Source of the DNA: Fibrisoma montanum
GTDB taxonomy: Bacteria; Bacteroidota; Bacteroidia; Cytophagales; Spirosomataceae
Direction of reading: 5' to 3'
DNA: 64,000 bases
NCBI RefSeq assembly: GCF_003583365.1
Contig: NZ_QXED01000002.1
Coordinates: forward strand, 310,001 to 374,000
The notes beneath the pieces are model-generated. The model was given only the letters and a program-made list of their open reading frames with translations. It was not told the origin of the DNA and made no database searches. Positions within the stretch are counted from its first letter, which is position 1. Each line of letters begins with the position of its first letter. Positions 1-9,732 of the stretch are shown piece by piece. The position numbers and the translations under genes were made by a program.

Positions 1-326
1 CCGCCAACGCCGGCCTGTTTGGTAACGTCGTCGAATTGAAGATCCCCTTTATTAATGAATAGTCGATTGGCCACCTGATTGCCGGTAAAGAACACATCGG
101 CCAGCCCGTCGTTGTTAAAATCACCGATGGCCGTTCCCCCGCCGTTGTAGATATACTCAAAATCAAGAATGTTCATCGTATCATTGTCGACAATACGATT
201 GGCGAACGTAATACCGGTTTGCTCGGCAGGAAGCTGCGTGAACAGGGTAGCGTTCAGGAACTGGCATGAGTTACTGAGCCAGCCGGTTGCGCTAATGAAG
301 ACAAGAAGGGTAAAGCGTCGGAACAT
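1..326 (-). CDS. VCBS/FG-GAP repeat protein, N-terminal part (cut by window edge)
   Basis: Read on the minus strand from an ATG at 326. The first 108 codons encode a hydrophobic leader with a possible lipoprotein cysteine (LSNSC), then a segment with IGDFNNDGLADVFFTGN, a calcium-binding FG-GAP/VCBS motif, followed by NRLFINKG. This is how CRTAC1/UnbV-like secreted repeat proteins of Bacteroidota begin. The rest lies left of the window, so length and C-terminus are unknown. It is divergent from the susC-like gene at 622. It is probably exported and surface-anchored, with function unknown beyond a beta-propeller fold. Confidence 0.7.
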   Translation of the reverse strand, partial: MFRRFTLLVFISATGWLSNSCQFLNATLFTQLPAEQTGITFANRIVDNDTMNILDFEYIYNGGGTAIGDFNNDGLADVFFTGNQVANRLFINKGDLQFDDVTKQAGVG

Positions 327-621
327 CACTTTATGACATAAAAAAAAGCTAAAATACAACATATTGCCCAGATAGTCTTCAATTGAGTAAACACCCTGAA
401 GAAATACTCAAAGAATGGCTAATCTGACTGTGGAATCGTTTGCATAGGTATAAACCATCGGTTGGCCATTTTCCCGGAAATGTTAAAAAATAATAAGTTT
501 GTTACTTAAAATAATACTATTCACAGACAGTATGCATAAATTTATTCACATTCTGCTTTGAAATAGAATTTAACTAACATAATATTGTTGGTGATTTTCT
601 ACCCTTTTAACACTAACCTAC
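327..621. other. AT-rich divergent intergenic region
   Basis: This region separates the minus-strand VCBS gene from the susC-like gene and should hold both promoters. It is clearly AT-rich. I found no perfect TTTG/TAnnTTTG promoter pair, no strong hairpin and no convincing small ORF. Confidence 0.5.
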
Positions 622-3600
622 ATGAACGCAAAGTTTTACAGGTTCTTCAGAGTGACTGTTCTGAGTGCCGTTGCGCTGCTTTGGAGCATGACTGTATTTG
701 CTCAGGATCGCCGAGTCACTGGTAAAGTAACGGGACCCGACGGCCCAGTCCCCGGTGCTAACATTGTACTGAAAGGTACCAGCACCGGTACGTCTACGGA
801 TGCCAATGGAACGTACACCATCAATGTACGTGGCAATGATCCAGTCCTTGTTATCTCGGCTATTGGTTCCAAAAGCCAGGAGGTAGCCGTGGGCAACCGC
901 TCAACGGTAGACGTAACCCTTGCCGACGATGCAACGGCACTGGAAGAAGTCGTTGTAACGGGTTACACGACTGACACCAAACGCGAAACCACCGGTGCCG
1001 TTTCGACGGTAAAAGCTCGTGCCCTGGCCGTTACCCCTTCCGGTAACGTAGAGCAGCAGCTTCAGGGTCGCGTTGCCGGTGTGACCGTTATTACGAATGG
1101 TCAGCCGGGAACGGCCAGCCAGATTCGGGTTCGTGGTTTTGGTGCCTTTGGTGGTAACGAACCGCTATACGTAGTAGATGGGGTGCCCGTGGGTTCTACC
1201 GACTTCCTCGCGCCCGACGACATTGAAACGACAACCGTACTGAAAGACGCAGCATCGGCTTCTATTTACGGTGCCCGTGCGGCCAACGGTGTAATTGTGT
1301 ACACCACGAAAAAAGGGTCACGTACGGCCCGCAAACTGTCAGTGTCTTACGATGGTCAGTACGGGATCACAGATCCGGGCAGAGGCCAGGAGATGCTGAA
1401 TCCGACCGAGTTTGCGCAGTGGACCTGGCAGGCTTTCCGCAACTCTGGTTATAAGCCAGGCGACAAGGAATGGACCCACCCTCAATTTGGTAGCGGTCCT
1501 GAGCCGGTCATCCCGGACTACATTCGTGTAGGTAATCAGTCTGGTGTAGTTGGCTCGGTTGATTTGGCCGCTGAGCGTGCTAAATATAACGTGAACCCCA
1601 CGGCTGGCCCTGTTTATCAGGTTGTACGTGCCAACAAAGAAGGTACGGACTGGTATGACGCCATTACCCGCGTTGCCCCCGTACAGCGCCACGGTCTGAG
1701 TTTCGCGGGCGGTTCAGATTACAGCCGGTATTACATCGGTTTCAGCGCGCAGGACCAGAAAGGTATCCTGCTGAACAACAGCTTCAAGCGGTACACGTTC
1801 CGGGCTAACACGGAATTTGATCTGTCGAAGCGCGTTCGCATCGGCGAAAACCTCCAGTTCACGTACCGCTCCGTACTTGGTCAAGGCGGTCAGGGTGGAG
1901 GCCAGGGTGTAGCGGCTGACGAAAACTCAATCCTGGGTGCTTTCCGGATGCCGACGATCATTCCCGTGTACGACGAATTCGGTGGCTACGCCGGTACGGC
2001 AGCCCGGGGCTTCAACAATCCGCGTAACCCGGTAGCTGAGCGGGATAACCTGATCAACAACCGCGACTTTAACGGGAACGGCTTCGGTAACATCTACATC
2101 GAGTACGATCCGATCGCTAACCTGACGCTGCGGAGCAGCCTTGGTGGACAGTATAACAACTTCTACGGCTTTGGCTACTCGCGTCTGCAGTACGAAAACT
2201 CGGAGAACAACTCCAGCTTTGGGTACAACGAATACGGTGGGTATGCATTCTCGTGGGTGCTGACAAATACCGCCAACTATAAGCGCCGGTTTGGTATCCA
2301 CAACATCGACGTACTGGTTGGTCAGGAGGCTCTGAACACAGGCTCAGGCCGTAACATCAACGGTAACGGTCTGAACCCCTTCTCGACCGACCCGAACTAC
2401 ATCACGCTGAACACGGTATCGGCAACGGGCCGGGTTGTGGGCAGTAACCAGTTCAAGGGCGTAAACTTCTATTCGCTCTTTGGCCGGGTTAACTATTCAT
2501 ACAACGACAAGTATATTGTTACTGGTTTGCTTCGTCGTGATGGTTCAAGCCGGTTTGGTGCCAACAACCGCTACGGGGTGTTCCCGGCTGCATCGGCTGC
2601 CTGGCGGATCTCGGCAGAAGAATTCATGAAGAATGTGCCGTGGGTAACTGACCTGAAAATTCGTGGCGGCTACGGGATCATGGGTAACTCGAACAACGTA
2701 GACCCGAACAACCAGTTCACGCTGTATGCCTCGAACCTGGGCAACTCCGCTTACGACATCAACGGTACAAACAGCAGTACCCTCGAAGGTTACTACCGCT
2801 CGCGGATTGGTAACCCGAACGCCAAGTGGGAGACCAGTGTCACGACTAACTTGGGTATCGATGGGTCATTCTTCAATAACCGCCTGGAGGTAATCTTCGA
2901 CATCTGGCGGAAAGATACAAAGGACCTGCTGTTCAACGTGCCTATTCCGGACGTTATTGGTACTCCCTATACATCAGCGCCTTCGGTAAACATTGCCAAA
3001 ATGCGTAACCAGGGTATCGACCTGCAGGTAATTACCCGCGGCAAGATTGGATCGGAAGTTGGCTACGAGGCTAACATAACGGGTGGTGTTCTTAGCAATG
3101 AAATCGTTTCACTGGCACCCGGTCTGACCTACATTACCTACATTAACCCGGGTTTCCGCGGTATCAATCCGATCCGGAACCAGTTGGGCTACTCGATTTC
3201 GTCGTTCTACGGCTACAAAGTGACTGGTCTGTTCCAGAGCCAGGAGGAGGTTCGCTCAGCCCCTGAACAGGACGGTGCTGCCCCGGGTCGTTTCCGGTAT
3301 GCTGATATTAACAACGATGGTAAGATTACTCCCGACGACCGTACCTACCTCGGTAGCCCGGTTCCGAAATTTACGGGCGGTCTGAACCTGAAGTTTACGT
3401 ACAAAGGCTTTGATATTGAAACCTACGCCTATACTTCAGTAGGTAACAAGATCTTTAATGTATCGAAGTGGTTTACTGACTTCTATCCGTCGTTTGCGGG
3501 AGCTGCTATCAGCGCCCGGGTACGCGATTCCTGGACACCACAGAATCCGGATGCCAAACTGCCGATTTTCGAATCTGCTTCAAACTTCAGCACGAACTCG

Positions 3601-3867
3601 CAGTCGAACTCGTACTACGTTGAAGATGGTACCTTCTTCCGTCTGCAAAACCTGTCAATCGGTTATAACCTGCCTGCCGGTTTCCTGAGCCGTATTGGTC
3701 TGCAGCGGGCGCGGATTTTTGCCTCAACGAACAACCTGTTCACGATCACGAAATACCAGGGGCTGGATCCGGGCGTAGGTGGTAACGCCGACACGAACTT
3801 CGGTATCGACGTAGGTAACTATCCCATCACACGTAGCTTCCTGGGCGGTTTGAGCATTGGTTTCTAA
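622..3867 (+). CDS. SusC/RagA-type TonB-dependent outer-membrane transporter
   Basis: A 1081-residue SusC-family transporter that takes oligomers or glycans across the outer membrane using TonB energy. It has a signal peptide (about 1-28, ending VFAQ) and a carboxypeptidase-regulatory-like beta-sandwich (about 31-105). The TonB-box-like segment LEEVVVTGY lies at 107-115. The plug (about 120-240) has the family phrases LYVVDGVPV and GARAANGVI. The barrel ends in a terminal phenylalanine. Its length is normal for SusC. It is followed 92 nt later by its SusD partner, with a strong hairpin between them. The substrate cannot be read from sequence, and no glycoside hydrolase or anti-sigma partner lies in the window. 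Confidence 0.95.
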   Translation: MNAKFYRFFRVTVLSAVALLWSMTVFAQDRRVTGKVTGPDGPVPGANIVLKGTSTGTSTDANGTYTINVRGNDPVLVISAIGSKSQEVAVGNRSTVDVTLADDATALEEVVVTGYTTDTKRETTGAVSTVKARALAVTPSGNVEQQLQGRVAGVTVITNGQPGTASQIRVRGFGAFGGNEPLYVVDGVPVGSTDFLAPDDIETTTVLKDAASASIYGARAANGVIVYTTKKGSRTARKLSVSYDGQYGITDPGRGQEMLNPTEFAQWTWQAFRNSGYKPGDKEWTHPQFGSGPEPVIPDYIRVGNQSGVVGSVDLAAERAKYNVNPTAGPVYQVVRANKEGTDWYDAITRVAPVQRHGLSFAGGSDYSRYYIGFSAQDQKGILLNNSFKRYTFRANTEFDLSKRVRIGENLQFTYRSVLGQGGQGGGQGVAADENSILGAFRMPTIIPVYDEFGGYAGTAARGFNNPRNPVAERDNLINNRDFNGNGFGNIYIEYDPIANLTLRSSLGGQYNNFYGFGYSRLQYENSENNSSFGYNEYGGYAFSWVLTNTANYKRRFGIHNIDVLVGQEALNTGSGRNINGNGLNPFSTDPNYITLNTVSATGRVVGSNQFKGVNFYSLFGRVNYSYNDKYIVTGLLRRDGSSRFGANNRYGVFPAASAAWRISAEEFMKNVPWVTDLKIRGGYGIMGNSNNVDPNNQFTLYASNLGNSAYDINGTNSSTLEGYYRSRIGNPNAKWETSVTTNLGIDGSFFNNRLEVIFDIWRKDTKDLLFNVPIPDVIGTPYTSAPSVNIAKMRNQGIDLQVITRGKIGSEVGYEANITGGVLSNEIVSLAPGLTYITYINPGFRGINPIRNQLGYSISSFYGYKVTGLFQSQEEVRSAPEQDGAAPGRFRYADINNDGKITPDDRTYLGSPVPKFTGGLNLKFTYKGFDIETYAYTSVGNKIFNVSKWFTDFYPSFAGAAISARVRDSWTPQNPDAKLPIFESASNFSTNSQSNSYYVEDGTFFRLQNLSIGYNLPAGFLSRIGLQRARIFASTNNLFTITKYQGLDPGVGGNADTNFGIDVGNYPITRSFLGGLSIGF

Positions 3868-3880
3868 TCAACTTGTATGG

Positions 3881-3917
3881 GGAGTTGAACCCGACTATAA
3901 ACGTCGGGTTCAACTCC
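3881..3917 (+). promoter_or_regulatory. 15-bp intergenic hairpin between susC-like and susD-like genes
   Basis: The arms at 3881-3895 and 3903-3917 are perfect reverse complements around a 7-nt loop. No T-run follows, so this is not a classical terminator. It more likely sets the relative level of the two mRNAs by processing, 3'-end protection or attenuation. Confidence 0.75.
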
Positions 3918-3959
3918 TGACCTGAAAACCTACAGATCTAAAATCGTTTGAAATCAAAC

Positions 3960-5705
3960 ATGAATACGTACATCAAAAAAGGAGCGATTGGCGTAGCGAC
4001 CACCGCAGCACTTACGCTCGGTGGAGTCGCCTGTCAGGATAAGTTTCTGGAAATTCCAGCCACCGGCCAGTTGAGCAATGCCCAGTTAGCGTCTAAGAAT
4101 GGAATCGAAGGGTCACTCATTGCCGCCTATTCGATGCTGAACGGCCGTGGTGACCGCTTTGCCAGTGCTTCAAACTGGTTGTGGGGTAGCATTCGCGGAG
4201 GGGATGCCAACAAGGGTACTGACCCGGGTGACTTTTCGTCGATCAACCCAATTCAGCGCTTCGAAACTATCTCTACAGGCGATGTGGCCGGTTCGTGGCA
4301 ACGCAAGTACGAAGCGATCAGCCGGGTCAATGCAACGTTGCGCCTACTGGCTTCGGCTGGTCCTGACGTTTCCGCGGCCGACAAAACCCGGATTACTGCT
4401 GAAGGCCGGTTTCTACGTGGCTTCAACTACTTCGAACTGAAGCGCTTGTATAACAACACGCCGTACATCGACGAAACGGTTGACTACGCTGCTGGCATTG
4501 AAAAAATTAAAAACGATGTCGATTTGTACCCTAAGATCGAAGCCGATCTGAAATTTGCGTACGACAACCTGCCCGAAACACAGGCGGCTGTTGGCCGGAT
4601 CAATAAGTGGGGTGCAGGAGCCATGCTGGCCAAGGTGTATCTGTATCAGAAGAAATACGCTGAAGCTAAAGCCCTGTTTGATCTCGTTATTGCCAACGGT
4701 AAGACGTCGAACGGCAAGAAGTATGGACTGGTGCCAAGATATGCTGATGTCTTCAAGGCGTCGAATGACAACAACGAAGAGTCAGTTTTTGCCATTCAAG
4801 CTGCCGCTAACACGGGTAACGTAAATAACGCTAACCCGGAGTTTGACCTGAACTTCCCGTACAATACGGGTCCGAACGGTCCTGGTAACTGCTGCGGATT
4901 TTTTCAGCCGAGCTTTGAGTTGGTTAACTCACACAGAACGAATGCAAACGGACTACCGTTACTGGATGGCTCATATAATTCACCTGCTAATGAGGTGAAG
5001 AACGACCAAGGCATTCAGTCTAAAGATCCGTTTACACCTGACGCTGGTAATCTTGATCCTCGCCTTGACCACGCAGTTGGTCGCCGGGGTATTCCTTATC
5101 TGGACTGGCAGGATTTCCCTGGTTACGACTGGATTCGGAAGCAGGATTACGGCGGGCCGTATTCACCAAAGAAGTTCGTCTACTATAAGTCAGACGTTGG
5201 GTCGCTCCAGGATAACAGCTCATGGACGCCTGGTTATACTGCGCTTAACTTCCCAATCATGCGGTTTGCCGATGTGCTGTTGATGGCAGCCGAGGCTGAA
5301 ATTGAAGTAGGAAGTCTGGAGAAGGCACGTGAATACACAAACATGGTGCGTAAGCGGGCGGCTAACCCGGCTGGGTTTGTTACGAAAGGTGGGCAACCGG
5401 CTGCTAAATACGTGATCAATGAATATCCTGCTGCCAACTTTGCTAGCAAGGAGTTAGCTCGTACAACTGTTCGATTTGAACGCAAAATCGAGTTGTCAGG
5501 CGAAGGCCATCGGTTCTTTGATCTGGTGCGGTGGGGTATTGCCGAACCAACCATCAATGCTTACCTAACCTACGAAGGTGCCAAACTGCCTGTGGCACTG
5601 GGTGGTGCTAAGTTTACGCCGAACCAGGATGAGTATCTGCCAATTCCGCAGGCCCAAATTGACCTGCAGGGTAAAGACGTATTGAAGCAGAACCCTGGTT
5701 ATTAA
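3960..5705 (+). CDS. SusD/RagB family nutrient-binding lipoprotein
   Basis: A SusD-type surface lipoprotein of 581 residues that caps the SusC barrel and binds the substrate. The ATG at 3960 is chosen over an in-frame TTG at 3948 because it gives a compact lipoprotein signal with lipobox LGGVAC (Cys25). The N-terminal TPR part carries FLRGFNYFELKRLYNNTPY. The C-terminal part has the hallmark GEGHRFFDLVRWG near the end. It forms a two-gene unit with the upstream transporter and is followed by a terminator at 5724. Substrate unknown. Confidence 0.94.
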   Translation: MNTYIKKGAIGVATTAALTLGGVACQDKFLEIPATGQLSNAQLASKNGIEGSLIAAYSMLNGRGDRFASASNWLWGSIRGGDANKGTDPGDFSSINPIQRFETISTGDVAGSWQRKYEAISRVNATLRLLASAGPDVSAADKTRITAEGRFLRGFNYFELKRLYNNTPYIDETVDYAAGIEKIKNDVDLYPKIEADLKFAYDNLPETQAAVGRINKWGAGAMLAKVYLYQKKYAEAKALFDLVIANGKTSNGKKYGLVPRYADVFKASNDNNEESVFAIQAAANTGNVNNANPEFDLNFPYNTGPNGPGNCCGFFQPSFELVNSHRTNANGLPLLDGSYNSPANEVKNDQGIQSKDPFTPDAGNLDPRLDHAVGRRGIPYLDWQDFPGYDWIRKQDYGGPYSPKKFVYYKSDVGSLQDNSSWTPGYTALNFPIMRFADVLLMAAEAEIEVGSLEKAREYTNMVRKRAANPAGFVTKGGQPAAKYVINEYPAANFASKELARTTVRFERKIELSGEGHRFFDLVRWGIAEPTINAYLTYEGAKLPVALGGAKFTPNQDEYLPIPQAQIDLQGKDVLKQNPGY

Positions 5706-5723
5706 TAACCGTTAACTAATTGA

Positions 5724-5757
5724 AAAACGGGCTGGTACTCTGTATCAGCCCGTTTTG
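5724..5757 (+). terminator. Rho-independent terminator of the susCD unit
   Basis: The 11-bp stem AAAACGGGCTG / CAGCCCGTTTT (5724-5734 and 5746-5756) lies 19 nt behind the susD stop, with T residues in the right arm. Confidence 0.85.
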
Positions 5758-5791
5758 TATGAATACACATTAAACGCTCATTAAAAAACAC

Positions 5792-5822
5792 TTGACTATT
5801 TGCACAACATCATCTACATTTG
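5792..5822 (+). promoter_or_regulatory. Bacteroidota-type promoter of the metal module
   Basis: TTG (5792-5794), a 20-nt gap, then TACATTTG (5815-5822), a full match to the TAnnTTTG box. It lies only 8 nt before the ATG at 5830, so the transcript would be almost leaderless if this box is used. Confidence 0.5.
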
Positions 5823-5829
5823 ACGCGAT

Positions 5830-6294
5830 ATGAAACGTGCTCTGTTCCAATGGTTCAATGTCCTGATGGCCTGCGTCGTGCTGCTGAGCAGTACCGGCTT
5901 CGGCCTGATTGAACATACGTGCCAGATGCGGGGTAAAAAGCGGATGATGGTAACGGTCGTCAGCCAGCACAAGCAGAAAGGCTGTGCGGCTGAACACGCT
6001 ACAACTACCGCCAGGCAGACAGGGGACAACCTGCCTGCGCTTGACAGGGCAGCCTGCTGCGACGAGGATCAACAGTACGAAAACGTTGACGTTTCGTCGT
6101 CACTGAGTCAACTGGTAGCCAAGGTGGTCAAGACGGTTACGGAAGCCGTCGCGACCGGTGTTGTGACCATGCTGGCCTGGCTGGTCGACTGGATCTTTGA
6201 TCGGGAGTCGTCAACCCCAGTCGCTTCCGCATCATCTCCCCCCATTCTCTCCGGGCGCGACATCCTTGCGCTGGTACAGAGTCTGTTAATCTGA
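5830..6294 (+). CDS. HYC_CC_PP-type small exported protein
   Basis: A 154-residue protein with an N-terminal hydrophobic segment (about 8-27), then an H-T-C triad (29-31) where related proteins have H-Y-C, a Cys-Cys pair (76-77) and a Pro-Pro (137-138). This matches the layout of the small HYC_CC_PP proteins of Bacteroidota, which sit before metal-linked TonB receptors. The middle of the protein (about 92-122) is a helical hydrophobic stretch. It heads the metal module; the next receptor starts 78 nt on. A periplasmic metal-binding helper role is inferred from context. The HYC to HTC change is a small deviation. Confidence 0.65.
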   Translation: MKRALFQWFNVLMACVVLLSSTGFGLIEHTCQMRGKKRMMVTVVSQHKQKGCAAEHATTTARQTGDNLPALDRAACCDEDQQYENVDVSSSLSQLVAKVVKTVTEAVATGVVTMLAWLVDWIFDRESSTPVASASSPPILSGRDILALVQSLLI

Positions 6295-6371
6295 TTCGCT
6301 GATTGGAATGCATAATGCCGGTGTTCGCGAGACACGGGCTTCTTGTGTTTTTCTTATCAATCAACGAACTC

Positions 6372-8651
6372 ATGCGACTCTTATTAATTCTAATCGCCCT
6401 CCTGTACTACGGACCGGGATGGGCGCAATCCGATTCTACACAGGCCGGCAACGTATCGGTCAATCCAACCACATCCATTCGGGGAACCTCCGTTCGGGGA
6501 ACCGTACGTGAAGTTAGCAACGGCAGACAAGTGCCTCTTGTTGGAGCCACGGTGCTGTGGGTCGGTACGCCAACGGGTACGGTCACGGACTCGGCCGGGC
6601 GTTTTCAACTGCCAATGGTGCCCCAGGCCCGGCGAATAGCGGTGAGTTACGTCGGCTACCGGTCGGATACTCTGACGCTGACCGACCCGGCGCAGGAAGT
6701 GGCCATTACGTTAAAAAGTGAGGCTACGCTGCAGGAGGTTACGGTATCCGGTACGTCCGGGCAGATCGACCGGATGAACCCCATCCAGACCGAACTGCTT
6801 ACTCAACGAACGCTGGCCAAAGCGGCTTGCTGTAATCTCTCCGAAAGCTTCGAAACCAACGCGTCCGTCAGCGTACAGTACAGCGACGCCGTGACCGGCG
6901 CGAAGCAGATTCAGTTTCTGGGCCTGGGCGGCCAGTACGTCCAAACCAATGTCGAGAACATCCCGACGGTTCGGGGGCTGGCCACGGCTTTTGGCCTGAA
7001 TTACATCCCCGGTACGTGGATCACCTCAATCGATGTCGGCAAGGGGGCCGGATCGGTTGTGAACGGCTACGAAGCCATGACGGGCCAGATGAACGTGGAG
7101 TTACAGAAGCCTGACAGCCAGCAGAAAATTTTCCTGAACGGCTACGCCAACAGCTTCGGCCGACTGGAAGGCAACGTGAACTGGTCGCAGCCGATAAGCG
7201 AAAAATGGAGCGTTGGCGTACTGGGTCACGCCAGTACGTTGCGGACAGAAATCGATCAGAACAACGACGGTTTCCGGGATTTGCCGCTGTATACGCAGGT
7301 GAATGGCATCAACCGCTACAAGTATAGCAGCGACCGGTTCATGGCCCAGTTCGGGGTAAAGGCGCTGTACGAAGACCGCGACGGTGGGCAGTTAAACCGC
7401 GTCACGAGTCCGCTTCGCTACGTGTTCGGCAACACGACCCGGCGGCTGGAGTTCTTCTCTAAAATGGCCAGGCTGTACCCCGAAAAGCCGTACAAAGGAT
7501 TAGGGTTTATCCTGAACGGCGTCCATCACCAGCAGGATGCCCAGTTCGGCTTCCGGCCGTATGCCGGGCGGCAGCAGACGTTGTACGCCAATCTGATCTA
7601 CCAGTCGATCATCGGCAACACCAACCACGCGGTCAAAACCGGTCTTAGCTACCTGCTCGACGATTACCGCGAGACCTTCGCCGGTGCCGGGACCACATCT
7701 ACCCGGACGGAATCGGTGCCGGGGGCGTTTGTTGAGTACACGTATACGTACCCCGAGCGACTGGTGCTCGTACTGGGCGGCCGGTTCGACTACCACAACC
7801 TGTTCGGGGCGCAGTGGACACCCCGGGTTCACGCGAAGTATACGCTGAGCGACAACCTCACCCTGCGGGCATCGGCGGGCAGAGGCTTCCGCGTGCCAAA
7901 TGCCCTCGCCGAAAACTTCGGGTATCTGGTGAGTTCGCGGGCCATCCTGAACGAAGCAGACCTGCGCCCCGAAATCTCCTGGAACTACGGCCTCAGCCTG
8001 GTCAATGAGTTTGAGGTGCTGAACCGGAAGGTCACGCTGTCGGCCGACTATTATCGGACCGACTTCCGGAACCAGCTGGTAGTCGACCTGGATCATCCGC
8101 GTGAGCTGCATTTTTACAACGTACAGGAGCGGTCGTTTGCCAACAGCTTTCAGGTCGAACTGAACGTACAGCCGGCCAGGCGGTTTGAGGTTAAAGCGGC
8201 CTACCGGCTGTTCGACGTGCGGCAAAGCATGGGGGGCGTTTTTGGCGAAGATCGGTTGCTGCCCCGGATGATGGTCAGCCGCGACCGGGTCTTGCTCAAT
8301 GCCGGATATGCCCTGCCCTACGACAAGTGGAAGTTCGACGCTACGTTGCAGTGGAACGGCCCGAAACGGATACCGTACCTGCGCGAAGGGTACGTTCATA
8401 CGTCGTACACGAACATGCCGCTGGCGTACGCACCGGGTTTCTACAACCTGAACGCGCAGGTGAGTCGGGCGTTTCGCAGCGGTTGGGAAGTGTACCTGGG
8501 GGGCGAGAACCTCACCGGTTTCCGGCAACTGAACCCGATTGTAGCGGCCAATGATCCGTTCGGGCGGAATTTTGATGCGGCTTCGCAGGTCTGGGGACCA
8601 ATAACGGGCCGGATGGTGTACGTAGGATTCCGGTTTAAACCAGCCATCTGA
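6372..8651 (+). CDS. TonB-dependent receptor of a metal (probably copper) module
   Basis: A 759-residue outer-membrane receptor. The open frame extends upstream to a TTG at 6303, but the ATG at 6372 gives a clean signal peptide (MRLLLILIALLYYGPGWAQ), so I start there. A carboxypeptidase-regulatory-like domain with VSYVGYRSDTLTL follows. The plug includes KAACCNLSESFETNASV, YSDAVTGAKQIQFLGLGG and NGYEAMTGQMNVEL, the signature of receptors found beside HMA proteins in Bacteroidota. The barrel ends in GFRFKP. The stop overlaps the next ATG (TGATG), so it is co-translated with the HMA-AraC regulator. The copper or metal substrate is inferred from neighbours. Confidence 0.85.
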   Translation: MRLLLILIALLYYGPGWAQSDSTQAGNVSVNPTTSIRGTSVRGTVREVSNGRQVPLVGATVLWVGTPTGTVTDSAGRFQLPMVPQARRIAVSYVGYRSDTLTLTDPAQEVAITLKSEATLQEVTVSGTSGQIDRMNPIQTELLTQRTLAKAACCNLSESFETNASVSVQYSDAVTGAKQIQFLGLGGQYVQTNVENIPTVRGLATAFGLNYIPGTWITSIDVGKGAGSVVNGYEAMTGQMNVELQKPDSQQKIFLNGYANSFGRLEGNVNWSQPISEKWSVGVLGHASTLRTEIDQNNDGFRDLPLYTQVNGINRYKYSSDRFMAQFGVKALYEDRDGGQLNRVTSPLRYVFGNTTRRLEFFSKMARLYPEKPYKGLGFILNGVHHQQDAQFGFRPYAGRQQTLYANLIYQSIIGNTNHAVKTGLSYLLDDYRETFAGAGTTSTRTESVPGAFVEYTYTYPERLVLVLGGRFDYHNLFGAQWTPRVHAKYTLSDNLTLRASAGRGFRVPNALAENFGYLVSSRAILNEADLRPEISWNYGLSLVNEFEVLNRKVTLSADYYRTDFRNQLVVDLDHPRELHFYNVQERSFANSFQVELNVQPARRFEVKAAYRLFDVRQSMGGVFGEDRLLPRMMVSRDRVLLNAGYALPYDKWKFDATLQWNGPKRIPYLREGYVHTSYTNMPLAYAPGFYNLNAQVSRAFRSGWEVYLGGENLTGFRQLNPIVAANDPFGRNFDAASQVWGPITGRMVYVGFRFKPAI

Positions 8652-9217
8652 TGATACTGACTGTTCGAAATATGGTGTGCGACCGCTGCAAACGGGTGGT
8701 GCGCGAAGAACTCGAAAAGCTGGGACTGGTTGTCGGCCGGGTCGACCTGGGCGACGTGGAGGTGGACGAGCTGCCCGCGACCGTCACCCTCGACAGCGTC
8801 CGGCAGACGTTACAGGCCAATGGCTTCGATCTGGTCGATGATCGTAAACAGTCGCTGGTGGAGCATATCAAGGTGTTGCTGATCAATGAGATTCAACACC
8901 TGAAAGGTGAGCGTCTGCCGACCGAAAATTACTCTGATTTTCTGGCCCGGAAGCTCGGCTACGAGTACTCATACCTCAGTGGCCTGTTCTCCGCCGGCGA
9001 AGGGCAGACGGTGGAGAAATACATCATTGCCCTGAAAATTGAAAAGGTCAAAGAATGGTTGCGGTACGATGAACTGACGCTGAGCGAAATCGCCTGGCGG
9101 CTGGGCTACAGCAGTGTGCATCACCTTTCGAACCAGTTTCGGCAGGTGACGGGCCAGACGCCGGGACAGTACCGCAAAGCCGCCCATGCCGACCGGCGGC
9201 CGCTCGATTCGGTCTGA
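8651..9217 (+). CDS. AraC-family regulator with HMA-like N-terminal domain
   Basis: A 188-residue fusion. Residues 1-68 look like a ferredoxin-like heavy-metal-associated domain, with Cys10 and Cys13 (MVCDRC) in the place of the metal-binding CxxC. Residues about 80-185 are an AraC-type double helix-turn-helix; the second helix pair reads LTLSEIAWRLGYSSVHHLSNQF and ends GQTPGQYRK. It starts inside the stop codon of the receptor gene. The design suggests direct sensing of a thiophilic metal ion and local control of this module. This is inference; the architecture is a known small family in Bacteroidota. Confidence 0.85.
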   Translation: MILTVRNMVCDRCKRVVREELEKLGLVVGRVDLGDVEVDELPATVTLDSVRQTLQANGFDLVDDRKQSLVEHIKVLLINEIQHLKGERLPTENYSDFLARKLGYEYSYLSGLFSAGEGQTVEKYIIALKIEKVKEWLRYDELTLSEIAWRLGYSSVHHLSNQFRQVTGQTPGQYRKAAHADRRPLDSV

Positions 9218-9324
9218 AAGCCACGAATCTGCACAGCAAGCGGGAAATTATGTAAAAACTACGGCGAAGCTGAGTGGTTATTTTGTCATACCACTGTTGG
9301 TAGACAACTCCAATCAAGTTCGTT

Positions 9325-9663
9325 ATGGAAAACATGACCCAACACACCGAGCACGTCGACATCTGTTTCGACTGCGCCGAAGCCTGTGAGCGCTGCGCCA
9401 CGGCCTGTCTGCAGGAAGAAAACGTACAGATGATGGCCGACTGCATCCGGCTCTGCCGCGACTGTGCCGATTTCTGTACCATGTGCGCCCGGCTGACCGC
9501 CCGCGATTCGCAGTTCATGAAGCAGTTTATGGTGCTCTGCGCCGACGTGTGCGATGCCTGCGCCGATGAGTGCAGCCGGCACGACGACGAGCATTGCAAG
9601 GCCTGCGCCGAAGCCTGCCGCCGTTGTGCCGACGACTGCCGGCGGATGTCGGCCAACGCCTGA
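9325..9663 (+). CDS. Four-helix-bundle copper-binding protein (DUF326/Csp-like)
   Basis: A 112-residue protein with 19 cysteines, mostly as CxxC and CxxxC on predicted amphipathic helices (for example CFDCAEACERC, then CKACAEACRRCADDC). This is the pattern of the DUF326 family, which includes the Csp copper-storage proteins that line a four-helix bundle with thiolates. There is no signal peptide, so it would store copper in the cytosol. The final 30 residues repeat the motif at high density. It sits between the regulator and the His/Met-rich protein, supporting copper as the metal of the module. Confidence 0.9.
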   Translation: MENMTQHTEHVDICFDCAEACERCATACLQEENVQMMADCIRLCRDCADFCTMCARLTARDSQFMKQFMVLCADVCDACADECSRHDDEHCKACAEACRRCADDCRRMSANA

Positions 9664-9732
9664 CGACATCAGACGGGATGATGCTACGCTACATGAGTAT
9701 CATCCCGTTGTTCAACACATACAACAAAGCTG

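Noticed and set aside
3948-3959. TTG start of the susD-like gene
   Set aside because: It adds four residues before a normal lipoprotein signal that starts at the ATG at 3960.
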